A stretch of 64,000 nt of DNA from contig NZ_QJJS01000017.1 of assembly GCF_003201595.1 (NCBI RefSeq), positions 1 to 64,000 on the forward strand. Reading direction: 5' to 3'. The notes below the pieces were generated by a model. It did no database searches and was not told where the DNA came from. It saw nothing but the letters and a program-made list of their open reading frames with translations. Of this stretch, positions 35,453 through 44,170 are shown one piece after another. The translations under genes were made by a program, and so were the position numbers. Position 1 is the first letter of the stretch. Every line of letters begins with the position of its first letter. This stretch comes from Sphaerotilus hippei. Lineage in GTDB: Bacteria; Pseudomonadota; Gammaproteobacteria; Burkholderiales; Burkholderiaceae_C.

Positions 35453-36127
35453 ATGAAACAGATACTGCTGCTTGAAGACCTGCCCGAAATCCGCGCCTGG
35501 CTGCGCGCCCTGGTGCTGCAGGTGTTCCCGGGTGCGACCGTCGTCGAATCGGCCCGGGTGCACGACGCGCTGCAGCAGGTCACGGCCCAGCGCTTCGACC
35601 TGGCGATGATCGACCTGGGCCTGCCCGACGGCTCCGGCGTGAAGGTGGTGCAGGCGCTGCGCGAGGCCCAGCCGGACGCGCAGTCGGTGGTCGTGACCAT
35701 CCACGACGACGACGACCACCTCTTCCCCGCGCTGCAGGCCGGTGCCTATGGCTACCTGCTCAAGGAGCAGCCGCGCGAGCAGCTGATGGAGCACCTGCAG
35801 CGCATCAGCCAGGGTGAGCCGCCGCTGTCGCCGTCGATCGCGCGGCGCATGATTTCCTATTTTTCCGCCCAGGCCAACCGCCCGCAGTTCCAGCAGCCGG
35901 CCTCGACGACCGACCTGCTGATGCCCAATGTGCAGCTGACCGAGCGTGAGCGCGAGGTGCTGCTGCGTGTGGCCAAGGGCTTCACGCTGCCCGAGATCGG
36001 CGTGCAGCTGGGCCTGAGCCGCCACACCATCGCCGACTACGTCAAGCAGATCTACCGCAAGCTCAACGTGAGCTCGCGCGCCGAGGCCGCACTGGAAGCC
36101 CAGCGCCTGGGCCTGTTCCGCCGCTGA
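35453..36127 (+). CDS. NarL/FixJ-type response regulator
   Basis: The 224-residue regulator has a receiver domain with the acidic pair in LLLEDLP, phosphoacceptor Asp54 in MIDLGLPDGSG, and Lys in YLLKEQPREQ. A LuxR-type helix-turn-helix follows (LTEREREVLLRVAKG, then GLSRHTIADYVKQIYRKLNV). The start is ATG 35453 behind AGGAGAGAAG; the longer open frame is not needed. It pairs with the upstream kinase. The 175-base gap between them is AT-poor and holds only a weak TAGATT box near 35403, so the regulator may have its own promoter. Target genes are unknown. Confidence 0.9.
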   Translation: MKQILLLEDLPEIRAWLRALVLQVFPGATVVESARVHDALQQVTAQRFDLAMIDLGLPDGSGVKVVQALREAQPDAQSVVVTIHDDDDHLFPALQAGAYGYLLKEQPREQLMEHLQRISQGEPPLSPSIARRMISYFSAQANRPQFQQPASTTDLLMPNVQLTEREREVLLRVAKGFTLPEIGVQLGLSRHTIADYVKQIYRKLNVSSRAEAALEAQRLGLFRR

Positions 36128-36163
36128 ACGGCCGTGTCCGCCGGAGCCCGGGCGGGGGCGCCC

Positions 36164-36169
36164 CATAAT
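36164..36169 (+). promoter_or_regulatory. -10-like box immediately before ruvA
   Basis: CATAAT ends eight bases before the ruvA ATG, with CGCGCCCC between and no Shine-Dalgarno. This predicts a leaderless or near-leaderless ruvA mRNA. No -35 consensus is seen. Confidence 0.5.
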
Positions 36170-36177
36170 CGCGCCCC

Positions 36178-36753
36178 ATGATCGGACGACTGACCGGCAC
36201 CCTGGCTGAAAAATCGCCACCCCTGGTGCTCATCGATGTGAACGGTGTCGGCTATGAAGTCGACGTGCCGATGAGCACCTTCTGCAACCTGCCCCACCTG
36301 GGCGAGCGGGTGTCGCTGCACACGCACTTCGTCGTGCGCGAGGACGCGCAGCTGCTCTACGGCTTCCTGACGCTGGCCGAGCGCGAGACCTTCCGCCAGC
36401 TCGTCCGCATCACCGGCATCGGCCCGCGCATCGGCCTGGCCGTGCTGTCGGGCCTGAGCGCCGGCGAGCTGGCTCAGGCGGTGAGCACCCAGGAGGTCGG
36501 CCGGCTGGTCAAGGTGCCCGGCATCGGCAAGAAGACCGCCGAGCGCCTGCTGCTCGAGCTCAAGGGCAAGCTCGGCCCCGATCTGGCGCTGCCCGGTGCG
36601 GTGATCCACACCGATGCCCAGGCCGACATCGCCCAGGCGCTGATGGCACTGGGCTACAACGAGAAGGAAGCGGCCGCCGCCGTCAAGGCGCTGCCGGCGG
36701 ACATCGGCGTCAGCGACGGCATCAAGCAGGCGCTGAAGGCCCTGGCGCGCTGA
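36178..36753 (+). CDS. ruvA: Holliday junction DNA helicase RuvA
   Basis: The 191-residue RuvA begins [20 protein letters not shown] and has the helix-hairpin-helix repeats ([18 protein letters not shown] and [18 protein letters not shown]) that grip the junction. The C-terminal domain III ([20 protein letters not shown]) contacts RuvB. It precedes ruvB by 42 bases; ruvC is not in the window. Confidence 0.97.
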   Translation: MIGRLTGTLAEKSPPLVLIDVNGVGYEVDVPMSTFCNLPHLGERVSLHTHFVVREDAQLLYGFLTLAERETFRQLVRITGIGPRIGLAVLSGLSAGELAQAVSTQEVGRLVKVPGIGKKTAERLLLELKGKLGPDLALPGAVIHTDAQADIAQALMALGYNEKEAAAAVKALPADIGVSDGIKQALKALAR

Positions 36754-36784
36754 ACGCCTGACGCTGCCGCGGACCCGCGCCGCC

Positions 36785-36790
36785 CATAAT
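36785..36790 (+). promoter_or_regulatory. -10-like box immediately before ruvB
   Basis: CATAATCGCGC before the ruvB ATG repeats the CATAATCGCGC found before ruvA. The hexamer ends five bases before the ATG and there is no Shine-Dalgarno, again suggesting a leaderless start. Confidence 0.45.
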
Positions 36791-36795
36791 CGCGC

Positions 36796-37887
36796 ATGGC
36801 CATCCAGACCGACAACCTCGTCGCCGCCCTCCCCGGCCCGTCGTCCCGCCGCGTGGTGAGCGCGGCCCCCGCCACCCCGCAGGAAGAGGCGATGGAGCGT
36901 GCGCTGCGCCCCAAGCTGCTCGACGAGTACGTCGGCCAGGCCAAGGCGCGCGAGCAGCTGGAGATCTTCATCGGCGCGGCGCGCAAGCGCAACGAGGCGC
37001 TCGACCATGTGCTGCTGTTCGGCCCGCCGGGCCTGGGCAAGACGACGCTGAGCCACATCATCGCCGCCGAACTGGGCGTCAACCTGCGCCAGACCAGCGG
37101 CCCGGTGCTCGAGAAGCCCAAGGACCTCGCCGCCATCCTGACCAATCTGGAAGCCAACGACGTCCTGTTCATCGACGAGATCCACCGCCTGTCGCCCGTG
37201 GTCGAGGAAATCCTCTACCCGGCGCTGGAGGACTACCAGATCGACATCATGATCGGCGAGGGCCCGGCGGCGCGCTCGATCAAGCTCGACCTGCAGCCCT
37301 TCACGCTGGTGGGCGCGACCACGCGCGCGGGCATGCTGACCAATCCGCTGCGTGACCGCTTCGGCATCGTCGCGCGGCTGGAGTTCTACAGCGCCGAGGA
37401 GCTCACTCGCATCGTCAGGCGCTCGGCCGGCCTGCTGAACGCCCCCATCGACGACGAAGGGGCGATGGAAGTGGCGCGCCGCTCGCGCGGCACCCCGCGC
37501 ATCGCCAACCGGCTGCTGCGCCGGGTGCGCGACTACGCCGAAGTCAAGAGCGACGGCCGCATCGTCAAGAAGATCGCCGACCTGGCGCTGACCATGCTCG
37601 ACGTCGACCCGCGCGGCTTCGACGTGATGGACCGCAAGCTGCTGGAGGCGGTGGTGCACCGCTTCGACGGCGGCCCGGTCGGGCTGGACAACGTGGCCGC
37701 GGCGATCGGCGAGGACGCCGGCACGATCGAGGACGTGATCGAGCCCTACCTGATCCAGCAGGGTTTCCTGCAGCGCACGCCGCGCGGGCGCATCGCCACG
37801 CTGGCGGCCTACCGGCACCTGGGGGTCACCCCGCCCAAGGGGGGCGGCATTCCTGGACAGGCCGGCGCCGATCTGTTCGACGAGTGA
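36796..37887 (+). CDS. ruvB: Holliday junction branch migration ATPase RuvB
   Basis: The 363-residue AAA+ motor has Walker [14 protein letters not shown], Walker [13 protein letters not shown], the arginine-finger region ([20 protein letters not shown]) and a C-terminal winged helix ([18 protein letters not shown]). The N-terminus carries about 30 extra residues before the conserved [14 protein letters not shown], common in Burkholderiales. It drives RuvA-bound junction migration. Confidence 0.98.
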   Translation: MAIQTDNLVAALPGPSSRRVVSAAPATPQEEAMERALRPKLLDEYVGQAKAREQLEIFIGAARKRNEALDHVLLFGPPGLGKTTLSHIIAAELGVNLRQTSGPVLEKPKDLAAILTNLEANDVLFIDEIHRLSPVVEEILYPALEDYQIDIMIGEGPAARSIKLDLQPFTLVGATTRAGMLTNPLRDRFGIVARLEFYSAEELTRIVRRSAGLLNAPIDDEGAMEVARRSRGTPRIANRLLRRVRDYAEVKSDGRIVKKIADLALTMLDVDPRGFDVMDRKLLEAVVHRFDGGPVGLDNVAAAIGEDAGTIEDVIEPYLIQQGFLQRTPRGRIATLAAYRHLGVTPPKGGGIPGQAGADLFDE

Positions 37888-37903
37888 GTCGGGCCGGGTC
37901 GGC

Positions 37904-38572
37904 TCAGCCCGGGTCGCGTCCGCCGTCGCCGGCTTCGTCGAGGGTCGGCTCGGTCTCGAGGTGGGTCGTGTCGCCCCAGGCGACCATCGTGAAGACGCCG
38001 TCGGTCCAGAGCAGGCGGTTGATGCTGGCGTTGCCGAGCTGCCAGGTGCGCGGCGCCTCGAGCGCCATGCCGGTGGCGGCGCGGTAGAGGCAGTCCAGCA
38101 CCCCGCCGTGGGCCACCAGCGCGATGGTCTCGCCCGCATGGGCCTGCGCCAGGCGCGAGGCGGTGTCGACGCAGCGCTGGTGGAACTCGCGCAGCGTCTC
38201 CGCGCCGTCCGGGCGGAAATCCGGATCCCGCTGGCGCCAGCGCTGCACGTCGCCGGGGTGGCGGGCGGCGATCTCCTCGACCGTCTGCCCCTGGAAGCAG
38301 CCGAACCGGCGCTCGCGCAGCCCCTCGTCCTGCTGCACGGGCAGGCCGGTGCGGCCGGACACCGCCAGCGCGGTGTCGCGGGCACGCTGCAGGTCGGAGG
38401 CATAGAGCGCCGCGAGTCGCTCCTCGCCCATCGCCGCGCCCAGGCGGGCGGCCTGCCAGCGCCCCCGGTCGTTGAGCGGGATGTCGAGCTGGCCCTGGAG
38501 GCGGGTGTCCACGTTCCAGGCGGTCTCGCCGTGGCGGATCGCGAGGATGCGGGTGGTGCGGCTGTAGGGCAT
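37904..38572 (-). CDS. histidine phosphatase family protein (phosphoglycerate mutase-like)
   Basis: The 222-residue protein has the phosphohistidine motif LAIRHGETAWN, a second arginine site (YASDLQRARDTA), an acid in LRERRFGCFQG and the second histidine in ALVAHGGVLD. This places it in the cofactor-dependent mutase-like phosphatase group (GpmB/CobC-like); the substrate cannot be assigned. The C-terminal tail is acidic. It is the last gene of the yqgE-pyr operon, seven bases after ybhB. Confidence 0.88.
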   Translation of the reverse strand: MPYSRTTRILAIRHGETAWNVDTRLQGQLDIPLNDRGRWQAARLGAAMGEERLAALYASDLQRARDTALAVSGRTGLPVQQDEGLRERRFGCFQGQTVEEIAARHPGDVQRWRQRDPDFRPDGAETLREFHQRCVDTASRLAQAHAGETIALVAHGGVLDCLYRAATGMALEAPRTWQLGNASINRLLWTDGVFTMVAWGDTTHLETEPTLDEAGDGGRDPG

Positions 38573-38579
38573 GTGGCGT

Positions 38580-39209
38580 TCAGCCGCGCAGGCGGGCGTT
38601 GAGCGTGTAGGTGCCGGTCAGCGAGGCCTCGGCCAGCACATGGCCGGCGATGGCCGCGCGCACCTCGGGTCCGGTGAAGCTGCCGTCGACCGGGCAGCGC
38701 TCGAGGTCGAGCGCGTGCAGGGTGAAGACGTAGTGGTGCAGCAGGCTGTCGTTGAACGGCGGGAACGGCCCGTCGTAGCCGTGGTACGGCCCGCTGCGGT
38801 CGGCGTCGCCGGCGAACCAGCCGGTGTAGTCGTTCAGGCCGTGGCGGGCGCCGTGCAGCGTGGCCGGGCCGGGCTTGCCGCGGGCGGTGAAGCCCCGGCT
38901 GAACTCGCCTTCGGCCAGGCCACGCAGGCTGGCGGGCAGGTCGACCATCACCCAGTGGAAGAAGTCCACCCGCGGCAGATCGGCCGGCACCTCGCGGTCG
39001 GGCTGGTTGACGTCGTCGCCGCGGCTGGGCACGTCGGGGTCGTGGCAGATCAGCACGAAGCTGCGCGTGCCTTCGGGCACGTCCGTCCAGGCCAGCGCCG
39101 GGCTGAGGTTGTCGGAGAACGTGACGGTGGTCGACGCGTCGGGCCGGCCGGCCGCGAGGCGCTCGGCGATCGGCTGGCCGTCGGTCAGGCTGGTGCTGGT
39201 GAGCTTCAT
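38580..39209 (-). CDS. YbhB/YbcL family Raf kinase inhibitor-like protein
   Basis: The 209-residue protein is a bacterial PEBP: ICHDPDVPSRG, FFHWVMVDLPASL and the GPYHGYDGPFPPFNDSLLHH pocket region. Bacterial members are small-molecule binding proteins of unclear role. The start is ATG 39209 with GGAGACCCACCG before it; the frame stays open upstream but runs into the next gene. It belongs to the nine-gene operon. Confidence 0.9.
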   Translation of the reverse strand: MKLTSTSLTDGQPIAERLAAGRPDASTTVTFSDNLSPALAWTDVPEGTRSFVLICHDPDVPSRGDDVNQPDREVPADLPRVDFFHWVMVDLPASLRGLAEGEFSRGFTARGKPGPATLHGARHGLNDYTGWFAGDADRSGPYHGYDGPFPPFNDSLLHHYVFTLHALDLERCPVDGSFTGPEVRAAIAGHVLAEASLTGTYTLNARLRG

Positions 39210-39250
39210 CGGTGGGTCTCCTGGCTTCGAGGTGTCGGGCACCGGGGCGC

Positions 39251-39574
39251 TCAGACGCCCCAGACGATGTCGCGGTCCGCGCTGCGGGCGCGCTGCATCA
39301 TGTCGATCAGCGGCCAAGCCCGCTGGCGCAGGGACACTTCCGGCGGCCGGGGCGCCGGACGGCCCTCCTGCGCGGCCAGCGCGGCCGCCTCGCGGACCGC
39401 CTGTTCCTCGCCGCGGATCGCGGCCTCGAGCGCCTCGATCAGCCCGGGCATGTGCTCGGGCAGGAAGATGCCCCGGGGCGCCGGCTCGCGGCCCATCAGG
39501 CCCAGCAGGCGATCGCCCACGGGAGCGGTCATGATGACGTCGCCAGCGGCCTTGGACTTGAACTTGTAGATCAT
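39251..39574 (-). CDS. DUF1840 family protein
   Basis: The 107-residue protein starts MIYKFKSKAAGDVIMTAPVG and has LLGLMGREPAPRGIFLPEHM, both typical of DUF1840. The family is conserved in Burkholderiales and has no known function. The C-terminus ends PLIDMMQRA and a short acidic tail. It lies two bases after the acyltransferase gene, so it is coupled to it. Confidence 0.85.
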   Translation of the reverse strand: MIYKFKSKAAGDVIMTAPVGDRLLGLMGREPAPRGIFLPEHMPGLIEALEAAIRGEEQAVREAAALAAQEGRPAPRPPEVSLRQRAWPLIDMMQRARSADRDIVWGV

Positions 39575-39576
39575 GG

Positions 39577-40332
39577 TCAGCGCTTCCGGTCAGGGTGGGA
39601 CAACACGGCAGCGATGCGCTCCTCGAGGGTCCGCGCCAGGGCTCGCCGCTCCAGGCCGGTGGTCGAGACCACCGGCAGCAGTCGGACATGGACCGTCAGC
39701 TCGCGGGCCGTGGCGATCCACCAGAGGCTCTGCAGCAGGCTGGTGTCGCCGATGTAGGCCGCCCGCGGGCTCACCGCGTGACCCGGTTCGGCATAACGCA
39801 GCACCAGCGGCTGGACCGGGGTGTTCGTGGTCACCGCGGCCTGCAGCAGGTTCGCGTGGAAAGGCAGCACCGCGGCACCGTCGGAGGTCGTGCCCTCGGG
39901 GAACACGGCCACGGTCTGGCCCGATTGCAGCGCGGCGGCCATCTCGTGCACGACCCGCAGCGCATCACGCTTGCTTTCGCGCTCGATGAACAGCGTGCCC
40001 GCCGCGCCGATCAGCCAGCCCAGCACCGGCCAGCGCTTCACGTCGGCCTTGGAGACGAAGCGGGCGTGCGGGCAGACCGCATGCACCGCGATGATGTCCA
40101 GCCACGACACGTGGTTGGCCACCAGCAGGTGGCCCCCGTCGGGGCAGGCCCCTTCGCTGCCCAGCCGCACGCCCAGGCGCCGCAGCAGCCCCGCCGACCA
40201 CCAGGTGATCAGGCGGTGGCGGTGGGCCTCCTCGCTGGACGGCCCGAAATGGCGCGCGGCGATCCAGACGCCGTGGAACACGTGCGCGACCACCGCCAGC
40301 AGGCGGGCCACGCCATGGGCCGAGCGGATCAC
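39577..40332 (-). CDS. lysophospholipid acyltransferase (PlsC family)
   Basis: The 251-residue membrane-associated enzyme has the acyltransferase motifs NHVSWLD (HX4D) and VAVFPEGTTSDG, with an N-terminal hydrophobic helix (RLLAVVAHVFHGVWIAA). It is a 1-acyl-sn-glycerol-3-phosphate acyltransferase-like protein. It could be PlsC itself or an ornithine-lipid-type (OlsA) relative; the sequence does not decide. It follows pyrC' by 15 bases. Confidence 0.88.
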   Translation of the reverse strand: MIRSAHGVARLLAVVAHVFHGVWIAARHFGPSSEEAHRHRLITWWSAGLLRRLGVRLGSEGACPDGGHLLVANHVSWLDIIAVHAVCPHARFVSKADVKRWPVLGWLIGAAGTLFIERESKRDALRVVHEMAAALQSGQTVAVFPEGTTSDGAAVLPFHANLLQAAVTTNTPVQPLVLRYAEPGHAVSPRAAYIGDTSLLQSLWWIATARELTVHVRLLPVVSTTGLERRALARTLEERIAAVLSHPDRKR

Positions 40333-40347
40333 CGGCGGCTCCGGGCG

Positions 40348-41655
40348 TCAGCCACGGTCGTAGGCGACCGTGCCCGCCACCAGCGTCGTGCGCACGCGGC
40401 CAGGCAGTGCCATGCCGGTGTCGGCAAAGGCGAACGGGGTGTGCTTGCCCTGGCTGCTGAGCGCGTCGGGCGTGACCGGCCAGGTGCTCTTCGGGTCGAA
40501 GACGCAGAGGTCGGCCACCCCGCCTTCGACCAGGCGGCCGGCGCTGGAGGACAGCGAACCCAGCGCATCCCCGAGCACGCGCACCGGGTCGCAGGTCACG
40601 CGGGCCAGCGTCGGCGCCAGCGCCAGGCCCTGGTCGGCGCCCCACTTCAGCGCCAGGCTCAGCAGCAGCTCCAGCCCGGTGGCCCCCGGCTCGGCCTCGG
40701 CGAAGGGCAGCGTCTTGGCGTCGCCCTCGACCGGCGTGTGGTCGGAGACCAGCGCGTCGATGGTGCCGTCGGCCAGGCCGGCACGCAGCGCGTCGCGGTC
40801 ACGGCCCTGGCGCAGCGGCGGGGTCACGCGCATCGACGAGTTGAAGTAGCCGATGTCGACATCGGTGAGGTGCAACGAGTTGATGCTCACGTCGGCGGTG
40901 ACCGCCAGGCCTTCGGCCTTGGCACGGCGCACCAGCTCGACCCCGGCCGCACTCGACAGGCGGCACAGGTGGATGCGCGCCCCGGTGATGCGCATCAGCT
41001 CGAAGATGGTGTGCAGCGCGATGGTCTCGGCCGCCACCGGCACGCCCGACAGGCCCATGCGCGTGGCCATGCCCCCGCTGGCGGCGACCCCCTTGCCGAG
41101 CCAGTAGTCCTGCGGCCGCAGCCAGACGGTGTAGCCGTGGGTCGAGGCGTACTGCATCGCCCGCTGCAGCACCTGGGTGTCGCGGATGGCGACCTCGGCC
41201 TGCGAGAAGCCGACGCAGCCGGATTCGGTCAGCTCGACCATCTCGGTCAGCGTCTCGCCCTTCAGGCCGCGGGTCAGCGCGCCCAGCGGAAACAGCCGGC
41301 ACAGGCTGAGCTTGCGGGCGCGGAACTTCAGCATCTCGACCAGGCCGGGCTCGTCGAGCGCCGGATCGGTGTCGGGCGGGCAGACCAGGCTGGTCACGCC
41401 ACCGGCGGCCGCGGCGTTGAGCTCGCTCTCGAGCATGCCCTTCTGCTCGGCGCCCGGCTCGCGCAGCCGCGCGGCCAGGTCGACCAGGCCGGGCGCGACC
41501 ACGCAGCCGCTGGCGTCGATGGTGCGGGCGGCCGGGAAGTCGGCCGGCACGCTGCCCAGGCCCACGATGCGACCGGCGGCGATCGCCACGTCGGCCTGCT
41601 CGTCTCGGCCGGAGGCCGGGTCGATCACCCGGCCGTTCTTGATCAGGATCTTCAT
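40348..41655 (-). CDS. pyrC: dihydroorotase-like subunit lacking metal ligands (PyrC'/PyrX)
   Basis: The 435-residue protein is a class I dihydroorotase homologue directly after pyrB. The normal metal motif DxHxHxREPG is here DLAARLREPG (residues 59-68), so both histidines are replaced, by Ala61 and Arg63. This makes catalysis unlikely. In Pseudomonas a similar inactive PyrC' is needed to assemble the aspartate transcarbamoylase dodecamer, and that role is the best inference. A real dihydroorotase should exist elsewhere in the genome. Spacing is 18 bases after pyrB and 15 bases before the acyltransferase gene. Confidence 0.9.
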   Translation of the reverse strand: MKILIKNGRVIDPASGRDEQADVAIAAGRIVGLGSVPADFPAARTIDASGCVVAPGLVDLAARLREPGAEQKGMLESELNAAAAGGVTSLVCPPDTDPALDEPGLVEMLKFRARKLSLCRLFPLGALTRGLKGETLTEMVELTESGCVGFSQAEVAIRDTQVLQRAMQYASTHGYTVWLRPQDYWLGKGVAASGGMATRMGLSGVPVAAETIALHTIFELMRITGARIHLCRLSSAAGVELVRRAKAEGLAVTADVSINSLHLTDVDIGYFNSSMRVTPPLRQGRDRDALRAGLADGTIDALVSDHTPVEGDAKTLPFAEAEPGATGLELLLSLALKWGADQGLALAPTLARVTCDPVRVLGDALGSLSSSAGRLVEGGVADLCVFDPKSTWPVTPDALSSQGKHTPFAFADTGMALPGRVRTTLVAGTVAYDRG

Positions 41656-41673
41656 GGTCTGTCTCTCTCCGCC

Positions 41674-42636
41674 TCAGGCTTCGTTGCCCGCGATGATGGA
41701 CATCACCGCCATGCGCACCGCGATGCCGAAGGTCACCTGCGGCAGGATCACGCTGTGCCGGCCGTCGGCGACGGACGAATCGATCTCGACGCCGCGGTTG
41801 ATCGGGCCCGGGTGCATGACGATGCAGTCGGGCGCGGCCAGCGCCAGCTTGGCTTCGGTCAGGCCGTAGCTCTTGAAGTACTCGCCGGCGCTGGGCAGCA
41901 TCGCCCCGGCCATGCGTTCGTTCTGCAGGCGCAGCATGATGATCACGTCGGCATCGCGGATGCCTTCGGCCATGTCGTGGCAGACGCGCACGCCCATCTC
42001 GCGCAGATCGCCGGGCACCAGCGTCTTGGGGCCGACCGCCCGGATCTCGGGCACGCCCAGCGTGGTCAGCGCGTGGATGTCCGAACGCGCCACGCGCGAG
42101 TGCACGATGTCGCCGACGATGGCCACCCGCAGCTTGGTGAAGTCCTTCTTGTAGTGCCGGATCGTGTACATGTCCAGCAGGCCCTGCGTCGGGTGCGCAT
42201 GGCGGCCGTCACCGGCATTGACCACGTGCACATGCGGCGCGCAGTGCTGGGCGATCAGGTAGGGCGCGCCCGACTCGCTGTGGCGCACGACGAACATGTC
42301 GGCATGCATCGCCGACAGGTTGGCGATGGTGTCGAGCAGGCTCTCGCCCTTGCTGGCGCTGGACTTGGCGATGTCGAGGTTCAGCACGTCGGCGCTCAGG
42401 CGCTTGGCGGCGATCTCGAAGGTGGTGCGGGTGCGGGTGCTGTTCTCGAAGAACAGGTTGAACACGCTCTTGCCGCGCAGCAGCGGGACCTTCTTGACCT
42501 CACGCTCGTTGACCGCGAGGAAGGTGCTGGCGGTGTCCAGGATGTGGTGCAGCACCGCACGCGGCAGGCCTTCGATGGACAGCAGGTGGATCAGCTCGCC
42601 ATGGCTGTTGAGCTGGGGATTGCGGCGTGACAGCAT
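41674..42636 (-). CDS. pyrB: aspartate carbamoyltransferase catalytic subunit
   Basis: The 320-residue enzyme joins carbamoyl phosphate and aspartate in pyrimidine synthesis. The carbamoyl-phosphate loop [13 protein letters not shown], the 80s-loop [24 protein letters not shown] and [12 protein letters not shown] are all intact. No pyrI regulatory subunit is present, and the adjacent pyrC' indicates the PyrB-PyrC' holoenzyme type. It overlaps pyrR by one base. Confidence 0.97.
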   Translation of the reverse strand: MLSRRNPQLNSHGELIHLLSIEGLPRAVLHHILDTASTFLAVNEREVKKVPLLRGKSVFNLFFENSTRTRTTFEIAAKRLSADVLNLDIAKSSASKGESLLDTIANLSAMHADMFVVRHSESGAPYLIAQHCAPHVHVVNAGDGRHAHPTQGLLDMYTIRHYKKDFTKLRVAIVGDIVHSRVARSDIHALTTLGVPEIRAVGPKTLVPGDLREMGVRVCHDMAEGIRDADVIIMLRLQNERMAGAMLPSAGEYFKSYGLTEAKLALAAPDCIVMHPGPINRGVEIDSSVADGRHSVILPQVTFGIAVRMAVMSIIAGNEA

Positions 42637-43136
42637 CAGCTCGCCTCCTCGACGGAAAAACGGAAACGGCCGCCTTCGTCCCGGGCCAGGGAAAGCTGCT
42701 GCGCCCCCGGCAGGGTGATGCGCGCGGCAGCGAAGGCGGGCTGGATGGGCAGCTGGCGCCCGCCACGGTCGACCAGCACCGCCAGCGTGACCGAGGCCGG
42801 GCGACCGAAGTCGAACAGCTCGTTGATCACGGCGCGGGTGGTGCGCCCGGTGTAGAGCACGTCGTCGATCAGGATGATCGGACGCCCGTCGACCGAAAAA
42901 GGCAGGTGGGTGGCGTCGGCGGTGGAGCCCAGGCCGCGCGAGCCGAAATCGTCGCGGTGCATGGTGCTCGAGATGACCCCGTGCGGCGTCGCCAGGCCCA
43001 GGTCACGCTGCAGCCGTTCGGCCAGCCAGGCGCCACCGGACCACACGCCCACCAGCACGGCATCGGGCATGAGCAGGCTGCGCACGCCGGCCAGCAGCTC
43101 GCTGTAGAGCGCCTCGGCGTCGAGTTGCAGACTCAT
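42636..43136 (-). CDS. pyrR: PyrR bifunctional regulator / uracil phosphoribosyltransferase
   Basis: The 166-residue protein has the type I PRTase PRPP loop [14 protein letters not shown] and the family pieces [13 protein letters not shown] and [14 protein letters not shown]. In Bacillus PyrR binds pyr mRNA and attenuates transcription in response to UMP. In proteobacteria the RNA role is less certain. The gene is embedded in an overlap chain (ruvX-pyrR four bases, pyrR-pyrB one base), leaving no room for a pyrR-pyrB attenuator. Confidence 0.93.
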   Translation of the reverse strand: MSLQLDAEALYSELLAGVRSLLMPDAVLVGVWSGGAWLAERLQRDLGLATPHGVISSTMHRDDFGSRGLGSTADATHLPFSVDGRPIILIDDVLYTGRTTRAVINELFDFGRPASVTLAVLVDRGGRQLPIQPAFAAARITLPGAQQLSLARDEGGRFRFSVEEAS

Positions 43137-43558
43137 CGGGTCTCCTTCAGGTCTTGTTCGTGGAAGTACTGTTCGAGCAGCAGGGCCGCCGCCGCCGCAT
43201 CGGCGTCACGCGCCCCGGCCGACAGGACCTCGGTCGTGCTGTAGCGCTCGTCCACCTCGTGGACCGGCAGCCGGAAGCGGCCGTGCAGCTGGCGCCCGAA
43301 GCGGCGCGCCAGGCGGGTGTTCTCGTGTTCGGCACCGTCCGGGTGGAAGGGCACGCCGATCACCAGCGCGTCGGGCTGCCACTCGCGGATCAGCGCGGCG
43401 ATGCGGTCGAAACGGGCGTCGCCTTCGGCGGCCACGGTCGTCAGTGGCGTGGCGCTGCGCAGCAGCCGGTTGCCCGAGGCCACCCCGGTGCGTTTGCGGC
43501 CAAAGTCGAAGGCAAGAAAGGTCTGGGCGGGGCGCGGGGTCTGCGGAGCCGACGTCAT
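43133..43558 (-). CDS. ruvX: RuvX/YqgF family Holliday junction resolvase / pre-16S rRNA nuclease
   Basis: The 141-residue RNase H-fold nuclease has LAFDFGRKRTGVASG at the start, IGVPFHPDGAEHEN and VHEVDERYSTTEV. YqgF trims the 5' end of 16S rRNA in E. coli and was first proposed as a junction resolvase. ATG 43558 overlaps the yqgE stop by four bases, and its own stop overlaps the pyrR start by four. Confidence 0.94.
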   Translation of the reverse strand: MTSAPQTPRPAQTFLAFDFGRKRTGVASGNRLLRSATPLTTVAAEGDARFDRIAALIREWQPDALVIGVPFHPDGAEHENTRLARRFGRQLHGRFRLPVHEVDERYSTTEVLSAGARDADAAAAALLLEQYFHEQDLKETR

Positions 43559-44136
43559 GCGTGCCCGGCCTCCTGGGACAGCATGCCCGGATCGATGCCG
43601 AGCAGCGCCAGGGCGCGCCGGTAGCGGTCCTCGACCGGGGTGTCGAAGATCACCCCCGGATCGGCGGCCACCGTCAGCCAGCCGTTGCGGGCCAGTTCGT
43701 CCTCGAGCTGGCCGGCGCCCCAGCCGGAATAACCCAGCGTGATCAGCACCCGCCGGGGGCCGGCACCACCGGCAAGAGCCTCCAGCACGTCCCGGCTGGT
43801 GGTCATCTCCAGGCCATCGGGCACGGTCAGCGTGGAGCTGAAGCTCGCGCCATCGTCGGAGACCCGGTCGTGCAGCACAAAACCACGTTCGGTGTGCACC
43901 GGGCCGCCGTAGTAGACCGGCAGGCCGATCAGGTCCTCGCGCTCGAGTGACAGCTCGACCTTCTCGAACAGGTTGGCCAGCGTGATGTCGATGGGCCGGT
44001 TGATGACCAGCCCCAGAGCGCCGCGCTCGTTGTGCTCGCAGAGGTAGACGACGGCGCCGGAGAACGAGTCGTCCGCCATGCCGGGCATGGCAATCAGGAA
44101 CTGGTTGGTGAGATTGATGCTTCCTGCCTCGGCCAT
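43555..44136 (-). CDS. yqgE: YqgE/AlgH family protein (UPF0301)
   Basis: The protein of about 193 residues contains NLTNQFLIAMPGMADDSF, ERGALGLVINRPIDITL and ITLGYSGWGAGQLEDEL, diagnostic of the AlgH/YqgE fold. Its function is unknown; AlgH influences alginate regulation in Pseudomonas. It heads the nine-gene operon. ATG 44136 is chosen for homology and because TACAAT lies seven bases before it. An ATG at 44154 is the alternative. Confidence 0.9.
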   Translation of the reverse strand: MAEAGSINLTNQFLIAMPGMADDSFSGAVVYLCEHNERGALGLVINRPIDITLANLFEKVELSLEREDLIGLPVYYGGPVHTERGFVLHDRVSDDGASFSSTLTVPDGLEMTTSRDVLEALAGGAGPRRVLITLGYSGWGAGQLEDELARNGWLTVAADPGVIFDTPVEDRYRRALALLGIDPGMLSQEAGHA

Positions 44137-44143
44137 GGCGGGA

Positions 44144-44149
44144 ATTGTA
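44144..44149 (-). promoter_or_regulatory. -10-like box at the head of the yqgE-pyr operon
   Basis: On the minus strand TACAAT ends seven bases before the yqgE ATG and no Shine-Dalgarno is present. It is the only promoter-like element in the 34-base gap to the divergent photolyase gene and predicts a leaderless operon transcript. Confidence 0.45.
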
Positions 44150-44170
44150 GCCATCACGCACACTGGCGCC

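Noticed and set aside
39595-42630. A 1011-codon plus-strand open frame
   Set aside because: It lies antisense across plsC, pyrC' and pyrB, all with clear motifs. The composition is that of a shadow frame.
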